Below are positions 11,350 through 22,216 of a stretch of 64,000 nucleotides of DNA, piece by piece (the first letter of the stretch is position 1; every line of letters begins with the position of its first letter). Both the position numbers and the translations under genes were made by a program. This DNA is from Bisporella sp. PMI_857. Its lineage: Eukaryota; Ascomycota; Leotiomycetes; Helotiales; Helotiaceae. The stretch is from NCBI GenBank assembly GCA_021307315.1, contig JAJSPD010000015.1, positions 186,001-250,000 of the forward strand, in the 5' to 3' direction. Under the pieces are notes generated by a model. The model saw only the letters and a list, made by a program, of their open reading frames with translations. It did no database searches and had not been told where the DNA came from.

Positions 11350-12917
11350 TCGGGTTGCCCAATCAAATGAACCATGTACCAGTAAGTGATCTCCTCTACA
11401 ACTCTTCTTCTCTACGAGAGATCTTTTGTAAAACGGGATAATCAACTAATGGTTTTGTGGCTATTAGGCATTCGCGCAAAAAGAGGCTTCATGAGCCAAG
11501 CCATTTATGTTATGGAATGCCTTATTCAGCCTGTTGGCTTTCAAGTAGGTTTGGAATTGGTTCATTCAGATCTTCAATTAAAATATATGCTAATTTTTAC
11601 AGGCTATTAAAGGCTGCGTCAAGTTTGTGCTTAACAAGGTGGCAGTACTTGGGCTAATGGATTATGCCTTATGGCATCGAGTTATATTGCTTTCTTTTGT
11701 CAATTCCTTCCTATGCTTGCATTGGTGGTCGTCCCTCAGGGCAAATGACCTCTTTGCTTGTGTCACATGCTTTCACTCTATTTTGCTGCATTGCTGGATC
11801 GTCCCCAAGGGCAAACGACCGCTTTACTTGCTCATGTCGCTTTTATTTCATATTTATATTGATGGATCATGCCAACGCATTGAACCCTTTACCTGCCCCT
11901 GTTCTCATAACAGACCTCAGGGAACTCATAGCCATTCTAAAAATGATCATCTCATATATAAAAAATATGTGTCCTATTTGAATCAATATTATTCTGTGAC
12001 TTTCTCCCCAAGCACCTTCATTTAGCTTTGTGAAACATTCGTAGCATATGCCAGGGATTCCGAAGGCTTTCTACAATACATGGAACTATATGGTAAGCAA
12101 TTATCATATTCACAATGTATTAAAGGGCTTCCTCAACTCTTTTAGCAGTTCTTAAACCAACAAAAATAGTAAGAATAAAAGATTCTCACGAAGGTCACTG
12201 TATTATGCAACAAGGGCCATTCTACACTTAATATCGCAGCTTAATCCACTGGAGCTGCATTTTTTAAAAAAAATTATTAAATATTTGAAAGCAGGGAGAC
12301 AAAGAGAGTGACTATATTGGAATTACATGTCTTTATAACTCTTTTGATTATAGTTAAAGTCTGCTACGCAATCTCCAGGTTTCAGTAATCATTTATGAAC
12401 ATGTGTAATACAGAAATGTGCCATAAGTAGTGATCTTCGTCCACTTGCACTACACCCCATTATATAAGAAGATTCTAGGTCCAAATGTTCTATGTTATTA
12501 ACGCCTTTTTCTTATCAAGGAAATAAATCTTCAATTTTATCATAAGAGAGTTTGTGGTACTTGGTCACTGCTGTGCCTTCGCGACTGAATTTTATTTATC
12601 CCTATTCCTTAATTTCCTCAAACTGAGAGTAGTCCACAATAATAACAGAATTTATTCTATCACTATGAGAGCTAAAAGATTCACTACAGGTACTGACCCA
12701 TGAGCCAACCCTGCCGTTCAAACTAAACTAATTACTCTACAACGCGTCAATGAATTTTATGCCCCTCCCCACAACGAGGAATATTCTCTTCACTACACCT
12801 TATAACCTTCCCATCATAAAACGCCAGGTTGAAGTATTCTCGAGTAGTCACAGACTATATCCGTTCCAAAGAAGCACTCTACATTTCCAACATAAACTTG
12901 ATCGTCCAAAAAAAAAG
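11350..12917. other. Intergenic region with 70-bp tandem duplication
   Basis: No convincing gene. Around 11720-11860 a unit with cgtccc and gggcaaa blocks followed by gaccnctttncttg occurs twice, 70 bp apart; each copy can form a small CCC/GGG hairpin. Other pieces (near 11655-11680 and 11865-11901) resemble DNA downstream of cluster genes 3 and 1. The rest is AT-rich. Confidence 0.5.
11382..11467 (+). other. Predicted intron just after the stop of cluster gene 2
   Basis: A GTAAGT donor 33 bp after the stop codon, a CTAAT branch-like site (caactaatgg) and an ATTAG acceptor. A second candidate, 11545-11602 (GTAGGT donor, gctaat branch, TTACAG acceptor), follows. Both would be 3' UTR introns. 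Confidence 0.4.
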
Positions 12918-15268
12918 ATGCCTGGGCAGACTGATTACCAGGTTCCTTTTGATCAGTCAGGGACCAGCTTGAACTCAAGCCCTGTCAATCTCGAGGACGC
13001 TCCGAAGAAACCCAAGCGTACTCACCGCGGGTCCAAAAAGAAGTTTTCAGGGTAAGCCATCTCTCCGACGACAGAGTTCATACAGGATTGACCTTCAATT
13101 TTAGTCCCGAGACACAACCAAACTTCCTGCATTCTACACTGTGGATGCAGCCTCCTGAAGTTCAACAGGTGAATAATTTTAACCACAGTTGGACTCCCAG
13201 TGGACCTAGTTCTATGCCTCAATATTCTCCACCTCAACACCCCCGACCTCATCATTGCCCGTCTAAATATGCCCCAATACACCATCCACTTCCACCGATC
13301 AGACAACCGCCAACCCAATTATCAGTACACATGCTGCATCCTCCCACCATTATTGATGACAAAAGCGTGGCTAAAGGTACCTTTGGTATGGCACACACTG
13401 ATTTCAACCCTAATGGAATGGATTTCGATCCAGTACGCGGTTTCCAGGGAAATCCACCTAATTTACGCACAAAACCTCAATATTCGACTTCTGGCCCACA
13501 GTCATCACCCTTGGCTCCAGTTGCAGTAAATACGACTTTATTCAGTAGTCGGCAGCAAAATGCTACGCAGCCCATCGACGATCACTACTCAAACACTGTT
13601 CTCTTCCAAAAGTATACTCGGTTGTTGGACCAAAGACTCACTGAGCATAACGACAACATCGAAAAAAAACTGCGCACATATGGCGAAAGCATCGACGAGA
13701 AAGTCCACACATATTCCAAGAGGATAGACAAACAGTTAATCGCACAATGCGATCACATCAATAACGAATTGCGGACACAGTGCGATAGTCTTGGCGAGCA
13801 ATTCAACAAGCAAGGAGAAACGGCCGAGGGCCTGCGTAGATTGATAGAATCTATTTCGAATAGCCAAGAAAACCTCACCAAGGACCGGGATAACTTTAAA
13901 AAAGAACTTAATGAAGTTGTCAATGCCTCAGAAAGGAATAATAAGGATACCACTACTAAGCTGCATACTTTCCGAATGGATCTCGAACAAGGCTTAAACA
14001 GCATCAAACTTGAACTCAAGAAATCTCTAGAAAATATACAATTGGAAGCAAAGACTAATATTCAAGAGCTGGCCCAAATATCTATCGAACCAATTGAGAA
14101 GAAGTACAAGGCGACGGAAAGTTTAATTGATGGCCAATTAACTAGTACGGAAGCCTCGGTGGGGACCTTGTCACAAGTTATTGTAGAGAAAGCACCAGTG
14201 AACGCGCTTCATGCAATCAAGGAGGACCTCATCAATAGACTCGATGGGGTAAAGAACGTACAAGAAGAGAAGACCAGTGCCGTTGAGAAGTCTCTATCAG
14301 GCCTGAAAGTGCGCCATGCCCAATCGGCCAATAAATGGAATCGGAAATGTAAGGCCCTCGAGCGGAAAATTGACGCTGAAGCTGAAATTTGGCGAAATGA
14401 CAAGACCGAGAGAGAAAATCAAGCCAATTCAGATGCAGAGGTTCAGGTATATGCGCAAGCTAAGATTGAAGAAGATACCATGGCTGCTGAAGAAGCTCTA
14501 AGAGCTATGGATGCACGGAGAGCTGATGTGGCCATGGCCGAAATTGAGGCTAGGAGGAAGCTGGAAGCAGAGTTCAAGCAGAGAATACAAAAGCTGGAAA
14601 GTAGATTCAGTGTCTCCCCATGGGTTATAGCTTGCCTCATGCTTCTTATATTCGTAGGGGGATTGATCGGGGGCTTTTCTGCTGGCGCAACTCATGCTGT
14701 TGAACATGATGCCATAGACTCCCGCCGAAATAAATCGAGCTTCAGCAAGCAGGACTGCATTCAGACTCAATGCGAATACACACCAACTGCCCCATTCACA
14801 ACAACTGCATGGCTTATGAACGCAACGAGCGTCAATGTAGAGACAAATCAGCCGATTGGATACCCGAATGTTACAATGCGTCCCCAGTTGCCCATTAATT
14901 CTGATTCTTATCATGACTTCACCTGGGGAACAGGCTCAAACCCGGGCTTAGGCACAGCTAATTACAAATCAAATACCAGCCGAATTTCTGATGCTGAAGC
15001 TACGACAAAGCTACAAGTTGTAATCGATAGGGGAAGTCACTACGATAATAGTGAGAAGGGAGTCACTTGGTACACAGTGTTGTATCTATCGGAGATTATG
15101 GTTGTCGGAACATGGTTCGTGGAGCTATACGATGCTATTATGATGGAGATTGGAAGGGACAGCGAGACAATAATCGAGCCAGCTCTTAGAAGATTCCTTC
15201 AGATCCTCACCGAGCCTCTCCTAGATACGATGTCTGGCTGCCCGCTCTTTGGCCTGTGGGATCTGTGA
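12918..15268 (+). CDS. Coiled-coil protein with C-terminal membrane segment (cluster gene 3)
   Basis: Exons 12918-13051 and 13105-15268 give about 765 residues. The 53-bp phase-2 intron (GTAAGC donor, TTTTAG acceptor) follows a first exon ending in a basic stretch (KKPKRTHRGSKKKFSG). Residues about 47-200 are rich in Pro, His and Gln. Residues 218-283 are six exact 11-residue units, then long coiled coil with Glu/Ala/Lys/Arg runs up to about 540. One hydrophobic segment with GG motifs lies near 548-570. The last ~190 residues hold Asn-Thr/Ser sites and a C-terminal amphipathic, aromatic-rich end. The start at 12918 is preferred over an upstream in-frame ATG at 12750 because of leader context (Lys-coding A tract just before it) and similarity to neighbours. 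No named family is recognised. Confidence 0.8.
13622..13819 (+). repeat. Six 33-bp (11-residue) coiled-coil repeats in cluster gene 3
   Basis: Consecutive 11-residue units: LLDQRLTEHND, NIEKKLRTYGE, SIDEKVHTYSK, RIDKQLIAQCD, HINNELRTQCD, SLGEQFNKQGE. Hydrophobic residues recur at unit positions 2 and 6. Eleven-residue (hendecad) periodicity is known for coiled coils with little or right-handed supercoil, so this is not a simple heptad extension. Confidence 0.75.
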
Positions 15269-16799
15269 AGCTACCTGTAAGTGCGAAACTGCGATGTTTT
15301 GTTAAGGGTCAGAAACTAACTATACAATGATATGAACAGAATAGTCGCTCCCCAGACTCATTCAATGATTCTAAATTCTGATAGCTTAGTGATGTTTATG
15401 CACCAGTAAGTTGGATCCGAAAGCTTCCATTGTATTCTTAAAAATAAATTAACTAAGTTCAGTTATTTTCTCATGGCTCCGAAATGTTGTAATGTTAAGC
15501 AGATTCATCAGCTGGGCCTGGCATCTTATCTCAACTGTTATTTCCTCCAGTATGTTACATCCTAATAGCTCCACGCCTGCATAATACTCCAATGAATCAA
15601 TTTCGACAAAAACTGACTCCCTATAGTTTTCAAGGTGGTGTGTCATCTGGCAAGTTTCAGATGTCACTAGATTTCTCCGACAATCAAGAAGGCTTAATGA
15701 TATCCCCCTACGTACATCACCATTGAATTCATTTGAGGCCCCCGCTTCAACCGATGCCGCTGGTTGACGTCCGAGCCCATGGCACAGGGCCATTCCCAAA
15801 CACCACTTCCATCCTTTCTACAATTTGGTGTCAATACTATCGAGCTTCAGTTTTGCATGACCAAAAGTCATCAAGGAGGTGACAATATTACTTCTGCACA
15901 GTCAAATGTTGAGGTCTATGGCCATACACATTAACGAACATTTATGAATCATGCCTTATGGCTGATGGCCTCTTTGCTAGTTCAACAGCTTTGATAAATG
16001 AAAATAATATAAAAACATGTCTTCTTTTTTTTTTTTTCCATTGTGGGGCTGATTCCTCATCGACATATTGAATTGAAATACCCCCGCCACACTATTTTTC
16101 ATTATTTGTATGAAAATTCACCTGTAGTATGCAAAATCTAGTTATGTGGCAATCGAGTCTGCTTCTCTCGTGATAGATATCTCTATTATGCTGTTGATAT
16201 CTAGAGCATCCAAGGAGGATGGTTCATGGGAAAGAGCGGAAGGGAATAGAAGCTCCTGATTGGTTAGAATATCATTAACTAGCCCAATTTGGAAATATAT
16301 GGATCTACTATGGAAGGTATTTGCACTGGCATTAAATATGATATTCTCTCTAGAAGATATCTAATACCATACAATAACAATACTATGGTTGATACCATAT
16401 TGGCATTCCATTACGTGATAATAACATATGCTTTTCCTATCAGGGATCTCCAGAGCTTTATTTTGTAGTGAACGATTCGAAATTAACTATACTTTCAGCT
16501 TTGGGCGGCGTGGTGTGGTTTTTAAGGTGAAGTTCTGAGGTAGTCACTTTTGTTGCAGCACACAATAGAGGGCTGAACAGCCTTGCTACCTAACAATAAA
16601 GCCTTTGCCCCATGGCCAAAGCTCTTTTAATAAATATTTAACAACTACAATGACACCGACTTATGCTCATCAAGTTTCCAACATCCCACAACTTCAAAGC
16701 CCATTAAGCACCTTAAAATACATACCACCACAACGCCTCCTCGGTTTCTCACCCAGTGAAACGAATTATCTCCATCCTTAATCTTTAGACATAATCAAG
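15269..16799. other. Intergenic region
   Basis: No gene seen. It contains the post-stop introns above, a segment near 15947-15980 (catgccttatggctgatgg) that echoes DNA downstream of cluster gene 2, and a 15-base T run near 16025. The 3' end carries the promoter and pyrimidine-rich leader of cluster gene 4. Confidence 0.45.
15277..15339 (+). other. Predicted intron directly after the stop of cluster gene 3
   Basis: A GTAAGT donor 9 bp after the stop, actaac branch and AACAG acceptor, 63 bp. A second candidate follows at 15406-15462 (GTAAGT, aactaag, TTCAG). The second donor context, accagtaagt, is identical to that after cluster gene 2. Confidence 0.5.
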
Positions 16800-18665
16800 A
16801 TGGAATCCGTTCAATCCAGTATTCCAGCTACTTCGACTCAAAGTGAGACCTCACACGAAGGCCCAAAGAAGAAAAAGAATCGCAACAATCACAAGCGTGC
16901 GAAGAAGCAACGGGAAGAGCAAGCGAGACTCGAATTGGCGGCATCGTAAGTCATTCTCTGATGATAGTATACGCTTTAAATAGCTGAACTCAATAGATCA
17001 ACTCAAGGCAATGAGGCCCCCCAAGAAGGCGAGGGCAGTTCTATTGTAGCCTCCACGAATCTTGGTGTTTCTGATGCATTATCCGACACCTTCGTCCTAA
17101 GTGCTTCTCCTGTCGGCAGTTCTGGTTCGAGCACGGCCGATCTCAATCGAACAGATACAGTATCACCAGATGCAGAAAACACCCAGCCTGATATTGAAAA
17201 TTTGTCTTTTATGCCCTGTTGTCATTCATCAAGGAATACTTCAGCTGCAGTCACAGGAGGCAGTACAACGGCAGTAATAGAAACAGATGCCCTACAGTCT
17301 CTGGAAAACACGTTACAGCAGCTTCTTGACGCCACAAAAATTACTCGTACCGATTTTAAGAAGGAAATAAATGCATATCGAACAGAGATAGTAAATGCTT
17401 TACAAACTACCATGGATTTCACAAAGAGAGTGGTTGCTGTTGAAAATACTCTAAAAACTCTCGAAGGATCGTCTATCAAAAAACAGAATCAACTTATGAC
17501 CACTGAGTTGATGAAAAAGTTGGACGGCATAAATACTAAAGTCGACGATTCAATCAAGGAGCATACTGACTGCATTAGAACTATGAAAGATGGCGCTCAG
17601 GCTGTGAGTAAGGTGTTCAAGGGCATGGTCAAAATCAAGGAGCACGCCGATATCAAAGCTGCTTCCATGAGCCAAATTAAGGATGACACAGATCAAAAAA
17701 TGACTAAGATGGCTGAGGTCAAGGAGCACACGGATCAGAAATTGACTAAGATGGTTGAGATCAAGGAGCATACGGATCAGAAATTGACTAAGATGGCTGA
17801 GATCATGGAGGACACGGAACGGAAGCTTGATTTAATCAATGAAAGTGGGCGCCTTTCTGCCACATACCTTGCACAAATGGAGGCAATTAGTGCTCGGGTT
17901 GAGCAGGCATCTGCAATCAACTCAGACTTTTCCCGTCGAATCATCAAGCTCGAGAAGAGGGAGCAATGGACCCGCCCTTTCTCAATTGTCGGCTTCTTGA
18001 CAGTCATTTATCTCATAATCCAGTGCCTCCTCTATGCAACAGCAAGCATTACAAGCGCTTGGGGTGGCAAGGATGATGGCCACAAGGCGTCGAACACAGG
18101 AGCGCTAACGCTCTCATCCGGACCTAGCTTCTCAATTGTAACTTCAAGTATGACTGCTGAAGCCGCCATCGCCAGTATCGCCACAGAGACTTCCAAAACC
18201 AGTGCCATCAGATCTGCCACAAACACTTTATTCGAAGCTGCCGGCACCTTTACCTCCAAAGTTTCGAAGGTTGCGCCGCCCTGCGAAGTGGTCAATGGTA
18301 CTCTTGCTAGTCAAAAGCAATACAATGCCACCGCGCTCGGAGAGTATGACATCTCATGTTACTACAGAGAGCATGAGCGCCTCTCCGAGCTCCTTGACAA
18401 TAATATTTTCTCTCCTACTTTTTCAACTCACCGAACTTGCCATATTACGAACGCCCCCCAGCCAATGGTTGCTCATGACTATCTTAAGGCAAGCAATACT
18501 GCATTGTCTCGTAATAGATACGCAGAATTGGCTCGCAAACATCCAAATGTTGTGAAAGGCGCGATTGGAGTATTCTGTGCCGGATGGGGAGTATGGGTGG
18601 GATGGAGATCATATCTGCTCTACGGAGCGTTCGAGGACGCCGTGATGAGACTCGTATATCAGTGA
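16800..18665 (+). CDS. Coiled-coil membrane protein (cluster gene 4)
   Basis: Exons 16800-16945 and 16997-18665 give about 604 residues. A 51-bp phase-2 intron (GTAAGT, AATAG acceptor) follows a first exon carrying a Lys/Arg-rich stretch (KKKKNRNNHKRAKKQ). A Ser/Thr-rich linker is followed by coiled coil from about residue 125 to 370, including five 14-residue repeats. A hydrophobic segment lies near 377-400 and a second, Trp/Gly-rich one near 567-592 (GAIGVFCAGWGVWVGW), so it could span the membrane twice. Its layout matches cluster genes 2 and 3. No family is recognised; a cytoskeletal or organelle-tethering role would be guesswork. Confidence 0.8.
17625..17834 (+). repeat. Five 42-bp (14-residue) coiled-coil repeats in cluster gene 4
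   Basis: Units: MVKIKEHADIKAAS, MSQIKDDTDQKMTK, MAEVKEHTDQKLTK, MVEIKEHTDQKLTK, MAEIMEDTERKLDL. The third and fourth are nearly identical in DNA, implying recent duplication. Fourteen residues equals two heptads. Confidence 0.85.
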
Positions 18666-18673
18666 ATAAGAAT

Positions 18674-18728
18674 GTAAGTTGTTATAATTATGGCTATTTA
18701 GGAGCTATTATCTAATGCTTGAGTTTAG
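18674..18728 (+). other. Predicted intron directly after the stop of cluster gene 4
   Basis: A GTAAGT donor 9 bp after the stop codon, tctaat branch and TTTAG acceptor, 55 bp. The position matches the first post-stop intron of cluster gene 3. Confidence 0.45.
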
Positions 18729-18857
18729 CTATACAAAAGCAACTCGGCTTGGATGCCTCGATCTGTTACGCTATCCACTACTTCCTTAACAACACATTAT
18801 CAATGTTGAAGCTCGCGACTTTCGATAAGATGCTCGAGGTTTCCGACTTGCTTTATT

Positions 18858-19030
18858 TTAGTGCTGGCTTTTCGCCACCTTTATAAAGTAATCAGTATAC
18901 TTTGACCGTTATTTCTGGAGTCCTCTCTTGAGTTTAGAGGTCGGTGTTTGCGGAGGAAATTTTTTATTCATCTGGTCTGCTTTAGTACGGTGCTGGCTGT
19001 TTGCCACCCTCGAAAGTAGTCAACATATAT
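18858..19030 (+). repeat. Tandem duplication downstream of cluster gene 4
   Basis: Two imperfect copies about 125 bp apart share gtgctggct, then tcgccacc or ttgccacc, then aagtaatca or aagtagtca. No reading frame is conserved between copies. Confidence 0.5.
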
Positions 19031-20470
19031 CTGATGTTCTCTCTTACGTTATCCTGTGCATTTGGAGGCTGTCTACATGGAGGATATGTCTCTCTTTGTT
19101 CATGCTGGCATTGCTATCTTGCTACACCAATACATGCAGAATGGAAAGCGACCTCCTAGAATGGGTGGCCATGGACTTTTTTTCGTTGATAGATTTGCGT
19201 TTGTACAGAGGATACTTAGCATAAGGCCTATCCAACTACATTTTCAATAATAGATACCAATGAATGACATGAGACTAGCGAGCATTTTGGAAAGCCAATC
19301 TAGTTCAATGTGATGTGGAGGTTTTTAATGCACTGTAACTTGAACATACCTCACTCTACCTGGTACATATTCTTTCTGAGAAAAGGCAACGCATTTTTCA
19401 AGTTGATGTATCAGAGATCTGGGGCAATGTTCAAATGCGCCGTACGAATTGAGAAGCTGCTACTTATTCTTGATACCTTTCGACCTCGAGCAAAACCAAA
19501 TTCATAATCAACACCAGTAAATGAGGCATCTTCAATTTATCTCCATCTTCGTAAAACTTTACCCCATACACCACTAGTTATAATATTCTAGGTATCGCCG
19601 CGGGGCCGTAGTATGTGGGTAAATGCGCCGGGTTATGTGCTGCCTGTAAATAGTCGTAGAGTTCTGGGCTTACGAAAATGAATATCGCGTTCGGCATTAA
19701 GTAAGTAGGACGAGTGAAAGTTGGTAAAGCTTCGATACGACAATCGCTCTGTCTCATCCCTACGAACTGGCAATTACCAGATGATGGCATTGCTAGATGT
19801 AGGATATGTTTGTGATGAGCCTAGTCTGCTGTGCAGCTTCTTGCTAGTTCAGTAGTTGGGCTTCTTGCGTAGCCTGTAAAAAAGGAAGTATTATATAACT
19901 TCATCTGGAAACACGTTCAGGAAAGCGAAACAGTGGTTTTAGCAGATCTATAGACTCTAATAAATTAGTAAATACATTAATTTCTGTCTCTCAACTACTC
20001 TTATTTTTCCTTGATATTCAGTTCATGAAACGAGGCCTATGATGGACCACAAGAAATCATTCCTAACTCTAATTGACTGAAAGGGTATGGTTATGCAGGC
20101 TTTGAATGCGGATTTCGCAATGGTCCGTCCCCAGAATCAAAAAGAAGTCCTCACATACTGAAATAATATATTTCGTAGACTAGACCACATGAAAGTGTTC
20201 GAGTGTGGCGTAGTTTTTTGGCTGGAAACGAGAAAGAGGTGTTTCAGCTACAAAATGTGGAGGTTCAAGACATTATGATCACAGGAATATTATGCCACCT
20301 TATCTTGGAATGAAAATGTAGTGAATACAGGATTACTGCAAGGTAGAATCGGAGGATGAATGATTGCGCTCTGTCTTGACGGGGTAGCGGATAAACACAA
20401 CAGCCAACAAAAAGCATGAAGATAAAAGGTGTGGCGAACAGAAAGTCGTGCTTAAAAAGAGTAAAGGGCT

Positions 20471-20477
20471 TGAGTCA
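20471..20477. promoter_or_regulatory. Candidate Gcn4/CPC1 site upstream of HIS5
   Basis: TGAGTCA, the reverse complement of the TGACTCA consensus of the fungal cross-pathway (general amino-acid) control bZIP activator, lies about 395 bp upstream of the HIS5-type start. Histidine genes are classical targets of this regulator. One seven-base match may be chance. Confidence 0.4.
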
Positions 20478-20871
20478 ACCTTATATCTCAAGAGCATCAT
20501 AGCAAGACCGCTTCCTTTAAGACGATTAAACATTCATCCCTAACGCAAGTAGGAAAAGGGATGATGGTAACCGTGCCTTAAAACCATTGTGTGCAGCGGG
20601 CACTTACACGAAAGTGTATCCATGGGACTGGGCGACCATACAAATACCTCCCATTAAAATGTATCCTGAATGCAATATACGAGGCCAGGGGAAAGAAGCG
20701 AGGTCCCTATTGACTTGGGAGGAAACCTCAATATGGGTGGCAAGCCAAGGCTCTGAATGATTGGCTTCTCAGCCTGAATAGAACCACAAAAAAGTTTGAC
20801 CCCGCCATCGAGTTTCAACAACACATTAACTAGATCTCCAATTGTATAGTCATTCATTAAGTACGCTGGCA

Positions 20872-22216
20872 ATGGGCTCAAGTAGGTCTGCCTTTGACAT
20901 AGGCACTTGTGCTCGTCCCAATATCCTCGCACTAGAACCATATCGTTGTGCGCGAGAGTAATGCCCATCAGCTATCCTATTTCCTGTCGAATATCTACTG
21001 ACTCACCACTAGCGACTATAAAGATGATGGCACAAACATACTTCTTGATGCAAACGAGAACGCCTATGGCCCCTCTCTTCCCATAAAATCTCTGCCAAAG
21101 TCCGATTCCTCTGATTATCCTTCTGTCGACTTCTTAGGTCTACATAGATATCCCGATCCTCATCAACCAGTTCTCAAGCAATTGCTTTGCGATCTACGAA
21201 ATACACATATACACACTACAAAAGATATAACGCCTGAAAACTTGTTCGTAGGCGTGGGAAGTGATGAGGCGATTGATGCACTCTTGCGCTGTTTCTGCGT
21301 GCCTGGTCAAGATAAAATTCTCGTCTGCCCGCCCACTTATGGAATGTACAGCGTTTCCGCTCAGGTCAACGATGTTGGTTTGGTCAAAGTTCCTCTGCTG
21401 CCTGCTCCGACATTTGCAATTGATGTACCAGCTATCACTGCTACGCTTTCTGGTCCTGAGTCAAAGAATATAAAGATTGCCTATATTTGTTCACCAGGAA
21501 ATCCAACTGGTTCGTTGATCGAGAAGTCGGACCTGAAGCAAATATTAGAGCACCCAACATGGAATGGCGTCGTGGTTTTGGATGAGGCATATATTGACTT
21601 TGCACCAAAAGGCTCTTCTCTAGCGGAATGGGTTGCTGAATGGCCAAATCTTGTGGTTATGCAGACTCTATCAAAAGCATTTGGACTTGCTGGTATCAGA
21701 TTGGGGGCCGCTTTCACATCTCCACCTATTGCAAGATTGTTAAATAGTTTAAAAGCGCCATACAATCTTTCGAATCCAAGCAGTGAAATTGGGTGTCAAG
21801 CACTCCGGAAAAGTGGCCTAAGCATTATGCAGAGTAATGTTGAGAAGATCGTGGCTCAAAGAAATAGATTACTCGCGGAACTGCCGAAAATACAAGGGGT
21901 AGGGAGATTTCGCGGAGGTAGCACCAGCAACTTTCTACTCGTTGAGATACTCAACCACTCAGGAAACCCCGACAATGTTACAGCATTGAAAGTCTATGAG
22001 AGGTTGGCAGAGAATAGGGGGGTTGTGGTTAGGTTTCGGGGGAAGGAACATGGATGCCTTGGCTGTCTGAGGATCACGGTTGGCACGGAGGGAGAGGTCA
22101 CCAGGTTTCTGCAAGAGATCAATAACGTGATACGAGAAGTACATGCAGCCGGGGATTTCAGTGAAGGTAAGGAAGAACAGGAAAAAGAAGCATCTGCGAA
22201 CGGGATAATATCTTAA
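20872..22216 (+). CDS. HIS5: Histidinol-phosphate aminotransferase
   Basis: Exons 20872-20957 and 21013-22216 give about 429 residues. The 55-bp intron (GTAATG donor, ctgactcac branch, CACTAG acceptor) restores the family signature PYRCARDDYKDDGTN around residues 24-38, followed by LLDANENAYGP. This is a PLP-dependent class I/II aminotransferase that converts imidazole-acetol phosphate plus glutamate to histidinol phosphate in histidine synthesis. Visible are the PGNPTG turn, the VLDEAYIDF stretch and the LSKAFGLAGIRLG stretch with the Schiff-base lysine. Length fits fungal orthologues. The start ATG was chosen because it is the only one in frame ahead of the TCARPN motif. Regulation by cross-pathway control is plausible from the upstream TGAGTCA. 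Neighbours are unrelated. Confidence 0.95.

Larger units (their letters stand above)
18666..20871. other. Intergenic region before HIS5
   Basis: Besides the post-stop intron and duplication at its left end, I see no gene in these 2.2 kb. The right end holds the HIS5 promoter, with a TGAGTCA element at 20471-20477. Confidence 0.5.

Noticed and set aside
362..18665. Considered whether the four coiled-coil genes are fragments of one giant gene or a transposon
   Set aside because: Each has its own start, stop and full architecture; no transposase, reverse transcriptase or terminal repeats are present.
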